64,000 bases of DNA, from the NCBI GenBank assembly GCA_030247885.1, contig JAPDRO010000018.1, positions 434,001-498,000 on the forward strand, given 5' to 3'. The translations under genes were made by a program, and so were the position numbers. Of this stretch, positions 47,900 to 60,700 are shown in pieces. The notes beneath the pieces are model-generated. The model had not been told where the DNA came from. It did no database searches and saw only the letters and a program-made list of their open reading frames with translations. The stretch is from Taxawa tesnikishii (nom. ined.). Lineage: Eukaryota > Ascomycota > Dothideomycetes > Dothideales. The first letter of the stretch is position 1; each line of letters begins with the position of its first letter.

Positions 47900-50800
47900 A
47901 CTAATCTCGCCGTATCCTTCGCGCTACTACTTCCTAACTTAAATCCTTTAGTCGATTTCGATAAGTATAATCCCTCTATATAGACGAAGAACTTACTTCG
48001 GCATTTTCTCGCGACCGAGGGCCCGGGTAAGTCTAAAAGAAGTACTATAAAGGGATTCGTATACGCTACTCTAAGCGTAAACGAAGCTAACTAGTAAATT
48101 CTTAAGGATATAATTATAAGCTATCTAAGGAATTCTAAATACCTTCGCGAGGGCCTCTTAAAGATACTCGTAACTAAGCGCGAACGCTTTAGTATTTAGA
48201 ATAACCTTCTTAATAGAGCAAAAGGCTAAGCTATCTAGGAATTACTCTAAAAGAAGTCTCGAGAGAAGCTACCCTAACCCTAGTACTACTCGGACTTGTT
48301 TTATAGAAGTAAGAACGACGCGGACCTTATTAAGACAATTATATAGTATCTTCTTTAAATATACGTATAAGACGTAAAGTACGAGAATAAAAGTAATAGT
48401 AAGAGTAAATATAGCTAGGGTACTAAAAGTAGAAAAAGAGTACGTTTAACGTTATAGTTAAGAGTATGTTTATTATTACGCTTAGAGCGCTTACGAAGCC
48501 GAATACGTAGTAGTATATATAGTGCCGTATTATTTACTAGTATAACTAACGATCTCGACGATATAATTATTAGTAGTTTAACGTTAAAGAAGAATCTTAG
48601 TAATATACTTCTTATATTCGTCTAGGTTAACTCTATTTACTCTAATATAAATATACTTATTAGTCTATCTATAGCTATACCTTTGCGCCTCGGTACTATC
48701 TATAATACTAATAAGGATATATATAAGCTTAACCTTTTCTATAAGCTAGCTTAGCGCTATTTTAGGAGCGTTCTATTACTAGTAGTCTAAGAGCTTATTA
48801 CTTACGTTTAGTAATAAGTAACGCGCGAATTTTAGTAGTTTAACTTAACTATTGATCTTAAAGTAAACGTAGACGAAGCTAAATTGGCCGGCTTACTATA
48901 TAATAGTATACTTCGGGAAGTATACTAAAATACCCTAGCCGATATTAAATAGCTCTAGATATTTATTATACGTAATCTCGACTATATCTAATTAATCCCT
49001 AAGTCTAAGCTCTATAGATAGAGAGCTATTTTAAACGAGCGTACCTTAGAGAAGACGAACGAGCGTACTCTAGAGAATATAAAGGTAGCGAAGTTATCTA
49101 CGAAGATTAAGCGTCGACTAGTACTATCGCTACCTCCTATAAAGCCGACGCGTCGTTCTACTATTAAGTTTATAATAATAGAGAATAATAGTTTAATATT
49201 AGAAAGCGACGATCTATTCGAGCTAGACGTTTCTCTTAGTTTAGAAAACTCCTATTAGCTAGAAGATAACTACGTTACTATAGAGAGAGTTACTCTTAAA
49301 AGAAAATAAAAAGAGCTAGACGATAAGGTAGATAATAAGGCTCGTAAGAAGGCCGTATACTTAACTATAAAGTTTTTTAGTCGATTAGAAGTAATACTTA
49401 CGAACCTAGTTCCTCGATAGAGTAAAAGCTATCTATCGCTCTCGATAGTAATTAGATAGTATATAAGTAGCTATCGAGTAGTAATATCGAGGGCTTAGAC
49501 TTTATTAATAGAGATAATAAAAGCGCGACTACTAATTTCTAGGCTCTAACATTAAGAGATTATAGTTTCGAGTATAGGGAACTTGCTCTTTAGTAAGCTA
49601 CGTATTACTTCTTTAACGGCGATTCGGATAACCTTAACCCCGTATCTAGTGTTTTCTATAAGGGCTAAAATAAGAAGAACTTCTTATTATCTTACTAGTT
49701 CTACTCTACGAGCTAGGCTTTAAAGGAAATACTTTCTAGTAGCCCCGTAGTTTATAATACTTATAATATAGGCCTTAGTAAGACTTATATTACTATCGCG
49801 TAGCTCTAGGTATCTATATAGATAGTAAAGGAGTTAGGACGTCCTCTAGACGCTAAAGTATACTCGGGCGACTACTTTAACTCTAAGATACTACTCGCCT
49901 TATACGACTAGCTTAAAGACATTTAGCCGCGACTCGAAGTAGGCCTAAGCCTAATAGTTATTATAAATAAGCTATTCTCGACGTAAATTAATAATATTCG
50001 CAAATTCGTCGGGGATAGGATTAAAATCGTACTTACTAGTCTAGAGATAATAAAGAGGAACCGAGCCTTCTTTACTAAGGAGAAAACGTATTACTTTATA
50101 GATACTATTATTTAACTTAGAAGTATATACTATCTAAGCTAAAAGTAGCTAAAACTAAGGTATACGTAGTAGGAACTTAATATTCCTAAACCCTTTCTAG
50201 TTAGAGATTTACTTAAACGTAACCTTATTAAAGATAGCGAGGAGGATAATAAAGGAAATATAAATAGTATATAGAATAGCTCCCTACTATAGTTCGACGA
50301 CTATTCGAAATAGGTCGTACTTATAACCCTAGAGAAGCTCGTAAGTAATATCTATCTTACTAACTATTACTTTAAGGATAAGAGATATAATAAGTAGTTT
50401 AGTAAAGTTACCTACGAAAATATAAGTAGTAAGAAGCGAAAGATAATAATACGCGTTTTAGTATAAGAAAACCCTATTAATACCTCGTTTACGCGCGTAA
50501 TTATAAATAAGTTCTACGAACATATTAGCGCATTTAAGAGCGTTTAGTTAAATCTAGGCTTACTTTCGAGTACTTCGTAGTTTATATTCGTTAGTAGAAC
50601 GCTATTTAATAAGGTTACTTCGATTATAGGCTTATACCTTACCTCTAAAGCCTAGTACTTTAACCTTAGAGATCCTAGAAAGCGTATTATTAGAAACTAG
50701 ACCTAGAGCTTTCCGTATTAGGTAGCGAAAGTCGCTAGTAATAAAACGAATCCTAGTAGTAAGTAGTATAACCTAAACAAAATCGAGTTAAATACTTAGG

Positions 50801-52200
50801 AGTAAAGTTAACTTACTTATATTAAATAGCGCCTATTAAGAGCTAGCTTCCTATAGCTTATAACTACTACTAACATAGTTGCAAAAGAGTAGGGCAAGGT
50901 TAGCGCTACCTTACTTAGAAAGATAAGAGATACTAGAGGCGAGGGCGACGACAAGGAAGACTAAATAAATATTAGTAAACTTAGTAAAGAGGGTCTTAAA
51001 TAAGTTTAAATCCTTAGTAAAGTACTATAAGCTAGGACTATTAAGTATAACGTTAACTATCGATAGCTTCTAAATGTTAAGACTTACTTACGCGGAGAGG
51101 GTATAAGAGCTATACTAATACTACTATATCTAATGTTTAACTATATAGTCGGGATTCTAAAGAGAGAGATAAATTATCTAATACCTACCTAGTAGAAGGT
51201 CCTTACTAATGCGCTTAAGAAAGGCATAGGAAAGTCTAGTTTTAGTATATATAACTTTATAACTACTTGTTACCATTTCCGCGTCCTTACGGTCTTACTC
51301 TACCTTAAGAGACTCGAGGAAATTAATAAAGCTATACGCACGAAATTGGCGGAGAGTATAACGGCTAAGATAGCGCCGACGCTTTTAAAGGATCCTTAAA
51401 GTACTACTCTCTAGCGATATATAGTAAAGATTAACGCTACGCTTATAATATAGAAGCTTCGTAAGATCCTTAAGAAGGTACGAGCCTAAAATAACTTTAC
51501 TAGCTAGTTCCCGCGCAAGGTTATAATTAGTTCGTTCTTACCCTTTACTATCGCTATAGTTAAAATATAAATAATATAGTTACTCGAATAAAAGGCTAAT
51601 AGTAACGCTCTTACCTAGGACTTTCTTAACTTTACTAATTTCTTAAAGGATATTAGGTTCGTTAATTTCTAGACTAGTAATAAGTTCTAGGTAATTAACG
51701 ACTTTAAGAGTACTAGTAACGAAGAGTATAAGGACGAGCTAGGAGCCTTATTAGCTATTATAAGCTAAATTAGTAGCGGAATAAATCTAGTTCTTAGCGA
51801 CTATATTATCTTATTAGACTCTAACTAGACTATATAAAATATATCGTAGCTTATCTATTAAGTAAGACGCGCTAAGATAACGTAGAAGGTAAAGATTACG
51901 GAGTACTATTATATTATTTATAACTCTAAGCAAATCCGGATTTAGGGATAAATAAACAATCGTATTATAAGCGCTAATAAGCTTCGCGCTAAACTAGCTA
52001 CGTATAGTATTAAGGAGGAGAAGCTTAGGAAGTATATAGATCGAGTAATTAATATTAGTAGCGATAAGGAAGGCGATAATAGTATATAGATAGAAGGTAG
52101 TAGTAATAGAAGACTAGAAAATTATACTTATATAAATCTAAAAGAAAAAGAATATACGTAAATTATTATTCCTAAAAGTAGACTATCTACGTAAATAAGA
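47900..52200 (+). pseudogene. SNF2-family helicase/ATPase, unit A, RIP-inactivated
   Basis: Same gene as in unit B but more damaged. Motif I reads NIGLSKTYITIA (GLSKT at 49771-49785). The C-terminal lobe with the SGINLVLSDYIILLDSN and LIYQVRRAKIT stretches lies at about 51,774-51,890. See the unit B entry for the fuller description. Confidence 0.78.
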
Positions 52201-52463
52201 TAGAAATTAGCAAAGTACTTAAAACACTAAATCCTATTAGGATACTTAATAGGGTCGAGTAGATAGTCTAGTATACGTAACGTATAAGGCGAAAACGCGA
52301 GAACGTAAACACTTAGTAGGGCCGTATTATATTCGCGTCTTACGAAGCGTAACTACCTTAATTCTTTACTATTATACTATTATTTAAATAATAGTACTAT
52401 AATATTAATATAAGTATACTCCTTGTATTAAAGACTAGGATTTAAGAGTACCTCTAGGTTCGT

Positions 52464-52770
52464 CACGAAATCCTAATAGGTAAATTAGCGCGTTATAGTA
52501 CTAATCCACTCTCTAGTACTTAATCTACTAATCCTTATATCTTGGATTTACGCATCGAATCTACGATGTATGCTTCGATCTATGGCATCTATAGTTCCTA
52601 GCATAACTATTAATATCGCCTATGATAATCCTAATAAGATACCTAACATAATCCTAAGGTACGAGTCCTCTAGTCCTATTAGGATCCCTAGTAGGGTTAC
52701 GAGGCATAGACCTAGCAAGTATACTATCACTATAGTTACTACTAGATCTTCCGTGCTATACGCACAAATT
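52464..52770 (+). repeat. Left end with subterminal repeats, unit B
   Basis: The same motif set as in unit A, at about 52,469, 52,628, 52,674 and 52,690, preserved with CpA at the CACG terminus. A partner at the unit's far end lies at 62,124-62,147 (ATCCTATTAGGATACCTAAT). Confidence 0.5.
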
Positions 52771-55700
52771 AGTATAAGCATAAGAGATGACGTAGTCGTA
52801 TTATACGCTATTACGGAAATGCTCTATCTACTTAGGTTCCTTGCTAGGCTTATCTAACTAGGCCCTTACTTACATGTTTATTACATTAAAAGTCTTCTTA
52901 ATCGCGCTCTATGACGCGCTATTAAGTAGTTTGTCCTCTAAAACCCTTCTATCTTAACTAACTATAGGCACTAATATCTCCTCGTTCTCTCCGCTATACA
53001 TGTTATAGTACTATATATATAGGCCGCTTGCGTTCCTAATTGCGCGAGTAACCTTAGGCTTAACATTCTTTTAGAGCCTACTTGAAGACGTAACTTAGTA
53101 GAAGAACACCTTTTCGCTAATCCTATCTATCTTTACCTTAATGGCCTTTAGTGTAGATATAGTAAGGGATAACAACTTACTACTTATAAGTGTAGATAGT
53201 ATATATAAACTAACACGCTAGCGCTTAGGGTTCTTATTACTAGTATTTGTAGTACCGCTAACTTAAGCGGTAGCTATAAGGGGCGATAACCAAGAGGATA
53301 TAATAGCCGTAGTAGGCGATAACGATTGTCGAACGTTTCTATTAATGCCTTCGTTACTACCGCGGAGCTCTAAACTAGATGTGTCTATAATACGTTAAAT
53401 TACATTAAAAAGGAATAAGGGTATAGTTTACCTTCTTCGCTAAAGTCTAGTCTAGTAAGGTTATCGCTAAAGGTATAGCGCTATTAAGGAGCGACGTGTT
53501 ACTTAATCTTATTATCGACTACGCTAAGCTATTTACGCGCCTAATATGTTATAATGGCAAGGATACGCTCGCGGCGAAGAGGCCCATTCTCGCGTTACTA
53601 TATATCCTAGTATCTGTCGTATATGCGCTATATGGTCTTACTACTTAGTATTTTCTACTTTGGCTCGTACGTTACATTAGTCTCTAGTATGCTAGTTATC
53701 TATAAGTTAACAATATGCTCCATAGTTACTACTAAATAGAATAGTATATATAGCATTATATCCTAGAAGAATTTGCTAGTATCCTCCCGGCCTATAAGGC
53801 CACGACGTCTATAGTAGACCTTGCCTATAATCTCGATAAACATCTTACTTAGGAAACGTTTCGCCTATTTAGTCATTTAGTACTCGGCGTAATAATGTTA
53901 GTATAAGTATTATAATAGTACCTCGTTACTATCTCGGCAGAGGAAAGCTCCTACCTTTCCTTCCTTATATACCTATTACTTAAGGTAATTAGTATCGCGA
54001 GACGTATATCTACCGGTAGCATTTCGATTAATATAAGCGTTTATCTCTCTACGGGTAATAGTAGAGTAGTTGTTACGAGCCGTTCTTATAGATTCGCGTA
54101 TCTAGATCTACGTTAGTACTTCGAGGACGGCTAGGAATATTATATACTCTAAAAACTACGGCCCCATGTAGGGCGCGCGGTACTTCCGTCCCTAGGTTAG
54201 CTTCTTACTCGATAGACTAGACGTCTCTCTATATATCTCGAATAAGTTTGTCCGTCTAGTATTCGTTTTAAGATACTAGGCAAAATCTAGGGTATATTAT
54301 TTCTTAGAAAGAAGGTATAACTCCTAAAGTGGAAACAAATATAATACGAAGCTTAACCGCTTCGTAGACCCGAAATATAGCTAGAGGTAATAGTAGCTTA
54401 CCTCGACTAATGATCCATCTAAGGTCTTCTCTTCCTTAATAGAAGAGTACTAAAGGTTATATCGTTTATATTCCCTAGCGCTCCTCTAGCTCTTAGTAGC
54501 CTCGCTTAATACTACGGGATACTCGAACGGGACTTAAGTAGTTAGGATTATAAATAAACGTAACTTCTATCTAAACCGAGTCGTAGTTAATACCGTCCGA
54601 TCCTTAGGATAACTTAGTAGTACTATAATATATAAGAGAGATCTAATAATATATACCGAAGACGGACGACGTATCGAACGAATAGTTAGTAAAGTTTTGC
54701 TAAGGTATTAGGATGTAATATAATAAAACGAACGCGTTAATATAGTTAGGTTAAATAAAAAGAAGGAGAAAGTTCTATACGTATAGACGCGTCTTAACGC
54801 TTCCTTTAGCGATCCGTAGTAGTTCGAGCCGTTTACGTAACTCTTAGTAGCTATACTAATAGCGGCCTTAGTAGCTTCTCTAAGACTTGCCCTATTAGTA
54901 ATCCTAGTAGTAATCCTAGTAGTACTCCTAGTAGACTCTCTAGTAGCTTTCTAAGAATCGCCCTATTAGTACTCCTAGTAGACTCTCTAGTAGCTTTCTA
55001 AGAATTACCCTATTAGTAATCCTAGTAGTAATCCTAGTAGTACTCCTAGTAGACTTTCTAGCGGCTTTCTAAGAATCGCCCTATTAGTGCTCCTAGTAGT
55101 ACTCCTAGTAGACTCTCTAGCGGCTTTCTAAGAGTCGCCCTATTAGTAATCCTAGTAGTAATCCTAGTAGTACTCCTAGTAGACTCTCTAGCGGCTTTCT
55201 AAGAGTCGCCTTATTAGTAATCCTAGTAGTCGGTATTAATAAAGCGGCATTGCCTTCTCGACTATTATCTAGTTATAGTACTTATCTACATAGTAGAACT
55301 CGTATAACCGCCTTAGTTAAGTTACTATAGCTATTACTATTAAAGTAGGTATTACGGTAAGTATAGGCTAATATACCTTAAAATAAGTAGTTTAGTAGAC
55401 TATCTCATGTAAAGAGACTATAAGTACCGTACGCTCTATAGTTGCATTCGCAGGTACCGCTACCTTAAAGGTAGTAAATAATTACAATAGAGGGCGGTTT
55501 AAGACCTACTCTCTATTAGCATTATATATCGAGGGCATACTTAAAACTTACTATACGAAACTTTAAGCTCTTTCCTTATAGATATCGAATCGAGATAAGT
55601 CTCTCTTAATTACCTTAATCGTTAATTATAGCGGGCCTCTTATCTTCTTAATTCAATTCGATATAATCCGAGGCGCTATTTAACTCTTACTTTATAGTTA

Positions 55701-57250
55701 GCAATTCGACTAAGCGTAATAGGAGTAAATCCTCTAGGGCGTAATAATACCCTATTACTTCTACTTTGGCTCTTATAATCTCGTACGTAAAGCTAATAGC
55801 CTTAAACGAACTACCCTTAAGCGTAACCTATATAGGCTCTATAGCCGGGATGCGGTAGTATCTTCTCTTACTATCCTTACTCTTTGTCTCTACGCTTCTA
55901 GTTTTAGCTCTATCTCCGTCCTTATTACTAGCGCTACTAGTAGCTAGGCTAGTTATAGCGCGACTTGTACTAGAGGTTAATCTAGCGTTACTATAAGTAA
56001 CTCTACGCTCGCGGCCGCGTCGCTTAAGGTTTACGTTAATTTAGTATATTAGCTTCTAGAACGACTCTTTTCCGTTGTCTATTTGTATAAATCGTATAGT
56101 ATCGCGGAATCGGTATACTATATCGCATTGCTTTAGGACTATAGTAAAGATCTTAACCTCGACGTAGTTCTACATTTCGATTATTACGAAACTCTTTCTA
56201 GTAAGATATAATACTACGAAGATTCTCTCGACAAAAGTATAGAAGTTGCGGTATCTCTAGTCGCTTAGCTATAGGTCCTATTTAATTATCTACGTAACTA
56301 ATCGACTACTATTTTTACTAGTATTCTTTAACTTATAGGTTAAAGCTATAGTCGCATTAGGGGAGCATCTTTGCAAGAGTATACGTAGGTATTAGGTAGA
56401 GGCTTAGTTAGTCTTCTTTAACTTACAAGGCCTTCGAGATTAGCCGTATACGCCGTCTAGCTACTATCTATATATTCCTCTCGTTTAGATAGTAGATATT
56501 CCTCGATGTCTTATCCGCATTCTTTATACCTTTACGATCTAATTATCTTATTAGCTTTATAGAAGATAGTCCTTATAGGCTACGCTAGCGTATATAGGAA
56601 CCGCTATTAGTACTTTACTCTAACCTTATCGATAGTATAGACTTGACTCTTTATTTGCCTACGTAAAAGGCCTCTCTTATCGTGTTAATTAGTAGTCTAA
56701 TGCTAGCAATTTCTATAGAGTAGTACTCTTCTCCTTTTCCTTTATCGCATTATATATATAGTTAGGTAGTAGAGTAAGGTATAATTATAGTAGGCCTTAT
56801 TAATCTTTCCTTTATATCTTATATACTTATTCGTTTATATCCCTTCCCTACTTTTATACCTTAATAGACCTCCTAGTAGGATTACTAGTAGGGCCTTATT
56901 AATCTTTCCTCTACATCTTATATACTCGTTCGTTTATATCCCCTCTCTACCTCTATACTCTAATAGACATCCTAGTAGGATTACTAGTAGGGCTTACTTA
57001 CTCCCTCGTTTGTACTTTATAAACTTATTCCTTTACTTCCGTTCTATACTTCCTTACTAATAAAGTCTTCTATCTAGTTACTACCTTTCCTCCCTCCGGC
57101 TATATCTATATACTTATCCTTTGCTACTACTTGTCTTATTCGCTCTACTCCTTTATTAGCTTAGTACTTAATAGTCACCGCGTCTTACGCTACGTTTTCT
57201 TAAGCCTTTCGGATCTATATTAGTATAGAGACTCCGTTTGTATTATACGT
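52566..57250 (+). pseudogene. Unrecognised long coding trace X, unit B
   Basis: From the ATG-containing stretch at 52570 the plus strand reads as a former protein: MLRSMASIVPSITINIAYD, IPNIILRYESSSPIRIPSR, then SILRDDVVVLYAITEML-like sequence; later in another register LLRSDVLLNLIIDYAKLF (53481 on), ILPAYKATTSIVDLAYNLDK and SAEESSYLSFLIYLLLKVI, and still later KAIVALGEHLCKS. Register changes suggest introns or indels. The length potential exceeds 1,300 residues. I recognise no catalytic motif. Fungal telomere-linked helicase N-termini were considered, but the match is too vague to claim. It might be one gene with the downstream helicase. It is inactive as it stands because stops occur throughout. 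Confidence 0.5.
54885..55225 (+). repeat. Minisatellite in X, unit B
   Basis: The same composite repeat as in unit A but with a different order of long and short sub-units. It accounts for the small length difference between the two units. Confidence 0.88.
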
Positions 57251-57359
57251 TACGCGTTAGTTAATAACGCTATCTTCGGCTACTATCGTAACATTACTTT
57301 CTCGTCCTTCCGCGCTCGTATAGGTCGTCTCTATATATATGCTAATTACTTCGTATTAC

Positions 57360-57470
57360 TACCTTCTCGTTACGCGCGTTACCGTCTTCTTATTACGCGC
57401 GTTACCGCCTTCTATAATACGCGCGTTATTATCTTCTTATTACGCGCGTTACTACTTCTATAATACGCGC
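57360..57470 (+). repeat. 22-bp array (TTACGCGCGTTAC), unit B
   Basis: Counterpart of 47,460-47,575, with some copies reading GCGTTACCGTC or GCGTTACCGCC, the less RIP-altered state. Confidence 0.85.
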
Positions 57471-57799
57471 GACGTAGACTTACACCTTACTACTAGTTCT
57501 TCTTTATTTCCTTATCCGGCGCCAAATTTAGTCGCTATCTTATATAGTCGTTCTTATAGACTCTCTTTTACTAGTCCGAGGTATTTCTTCCTTCCTACTT
57601 ACCTATATCGTATTCTAACTTACCGCGTAGAACGATTGTTTATCTTAGTCGTTATAGTAGGCTATTAGAATTACGCTCTTTCTTTCACTAGTCCGAGGTA
57701 TTTCTTCCTTCTACTCGTGTATATACTCGTATTAGATTCTAACTTACCGCGTAGAACGATTATTTTACTTCCGCGCTATTACTATAAGTATACCCGCTA

Positions 57800-60700
57800 A
57801 TCCCGCCGCGTCCTTCGCGCTACTACTTCCTAACTTAAATCCTTTAGCCGATTTCGATAAGTACAATCCCTCTATATAGACGAAGAACTTACTCCGGCAT
57901 TTTCTCGCGACCAAGGGCCCGGGTAAGTCTAAAAGAGGTACTATAAAGGGATTCGTATACGCTACTCTAAGCGTAGACGAAGCTAACTAGTAAATTCTTA
58001 AGGATATAGTTATAAGCTATCTAAGGAATTCTAAATACCTTCGCGAGGGCCTCCTAAAGATACCCGCAGCTAAGCGCGAACGCTTTAGTATTTAGAATGA
58101 CCTTCTCAACGAAGCAAAAGGCTAGGCTATCTAGGAATTACTTTAAAAGAGGTCTCGAGAGAAGCTACCCTAACCCTAGTACTACCTAGACTTGTTCTAT
58201 AGGAGTGAGAACGACGCGGACCTTATTAAGATAGTTATATAGTATCTTCTTCGGATATACGTATAAGACGTAAAGTACGAGAATAGAAGTAATAGCGAGG
58301 GTAAATATAGCTAGGGTACTAGAAGTAAAAAAGAGTACGTTTAACGTTATAGTCGAGAGTACGTTTATCGTTACGCTTAGAGCGCTTACGGAGCCGAATA
58401 CGTAGCAATATGCATAGTGCCGTATTATCTACTAATATAACCGACGATCTCAATGACATGATTATTAGTAGCTTAACGTTAAAGAAGGATCTTAGCAACA
58501 TACTTCTTATATTCGTCTAGGTTAACCCTATCTACTCTAATATAGACATACTTGTTAGTCTATCTATAGCTATACCTTTACGTCTCGGTACTATTTATAA
58601 TACTAATAAGGGCGTATATAAGCTTAACCTTTTTCGCAAGCTAGCTTAGCGCTATTCTAGGAGCGTTCTACTACTAGTAGTCTAAGAGCTTATCGCCTAC
58701 GTTTAGTAACAAGTAACGCGCGAATTTTAGTAGTTTAACTTAACTATCGATCCTAAAGTAGACGTAAACGAAGCTAAATTAGCCGGCTTACTATATAATA
58801 GCATACTCTAGGAGGTATACTAAAATGCCTTAGCCGACATTAAATAGCTCTAGATATTCGTTACACGCGATCTCGACTATGTCCGACTAATCCCTAAGTC
58901 TAAGCTCTATAGATAGAGAGCTATCCCGAACGAGCGTACCTTAGAGAAGACGAACGAGTATACTCTAGAGAATATAAAGGTAGCGAAGCTATCTACGAAG
59001 ATCGAGCGCCGACTAGTACTATCGCTACCTCCTATAAAGCTAACGCGTCGTTCTACTATTAAGTTTGCAACGATAAAGAATAATAGTTTAATATTAGAAA
59101 GTAACGATCTATCCGAGCTAGACGTTCCTCCTAGTCCGGAAAACTCCTATTAGCTAGAAGATAACTACGTTACTATAGAGAGAGCTACTCTTAAAAGAAA
59201 ACAAAAAGAGCTAGACGATAAGGTAGATAATAAGGCTCGTAAGAAGGCCGCATACTTAACTATAAAGTTTTTTAGTCGATTAGAAGTAATACTTATAAAC
59301 CTAGCTCCTTAGTAAAGTAAAAACTATCTATTACTCTCGATAGTAATTAGATAGTATGTAAGTAGCTATCGAGCGGTAATGTCGAGGGCTTAGACTCTAT
59401 CGACGGAGATAATAAAAGCGCGGCTACTAATTTCTAGGCTCTAACATTAAGAGATTATAGTTTCGAGTATAGGGAACCCGCTCTTTAGTAGGCTACGTGT
59501 CGCTTCTTTAACGGCGATTCGGATGACCTTAACCTCGCATCTAGTGTTTTCTATAAGGGCTAGAATAAGAAGAACTTCTTGTTATCCTACTAGTTCTACT
59601 CTACGAGCTAGGCTTTAAAGGAAACACTTTCTAGTAGCCCCGCAGTTTATAATACTTACAATATAGGCCTTAGTAAGACTTATGTTACTATTACGTAGCT
59701 CTAGGTATCTATGTAGATAGTAGAGGAGTTGGGACGTCCTCTAGACGCTAAAGTATACTCGGGCGACTACTTTAACTCTAAGATACTACTCGCCTCGTAC
59801 GACTAGCTTAAAGACATTTAGCCGCGACTCGAAGTAGGCCTAAGCCTAATAGTTATCGCGAATAAGTTATTCTTAACGTAAATCGATAATATTCGCAAAT
59901 TCGTCGGGGATAGGATTAAGATTGTACTTGCTAGTCTAGAGATAATAAAGAGGGACCGAGCCTTCTTTACTAAGGAGAAAACGTATTACTTTATAGATAC
60001 TATTATTTAACTTAGAAGTATATACTATCCGAGCTAGAAGTAGCTAGAACTAAGGTATACGTAGTAGGGACTTAATGTTCCTAAACCCTTTCTAGTTAGA
60101 GATTTGCTTAAACGCAACCTTGTTAAAGATAGTAAGGAGGATAATAAAGGAGATATAGATAGTATATAGAACGGCCCCTACTATAGTTTAACGACTATTC
60201 GAAATAGGTCGTACTTACGACCCTAGAGAAGCTCGCAAGTAACATCTATCTTACTAACTGTTACTTTAAGGACAAGAGATATAATAAGTAGTTTAGTAAA
60301 GTTACCTACGAAAATATAAGTAGTAAGAAGCGAAAGATAATAACACGCGTTTTAGTATAAGAAAACCCTATTAATACCTCGTTCGCGCGCGTAATCGTAG
60401 ATAAGTTCTACGAACATATTGGCGCATTTAAGAGCGTTTAGTTAAATCTAGGCTTACTTTCGGGTACTCCGTAGTTCATGTTCGTTAGTGGAACGCTATT
60501 TAATAAGGTTACTTTAATTATAGGCCTATGCCTCGCCTCTAAAGCCTAGTACTTCGACCTTAGAGATCCTAGAAAGCGCATTATTAGAAACTAGACCTAG
60601 AGCTTTCCGCATTAGGTAGCGAAAGTCGCTAGCGATAAAACGAATCCTAGTAGTAGGCGGCATAACTTAAACAAAATCGAGTTAAACGCTTAGGGGTAAA

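Larger units (their letters stand above)
42557..52463 (+). repeat. 9.9-kb tandem unit A (X region plus SNF2 helicase), strongly RIP-altered
   Basis: Starts TACGAAATCCTAATAGG and is repeated head to tail from 52464, where the same position reads CACGAAATCC. The offset is 9,907 bp at the start, 9,896 in the middle (47443 versus 57339) and 9,894 near the end, so only small indels separate the units. Differences are overwhelmingly C/T and G/A, with unit A carrying the T/A state. The shared sequence ends CCTCTAGGTT (52451-52460) and is followed by CGT before unit B starts. No LTRs or internal terminal repeats bound the unit. Confidence 0.92.

Noticed and set aside
58319-58501. 60-codon minus-strand frame.
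   Set aside because: It is antisense to the SNF2-associated coding trace of unit B, with no family likeness.
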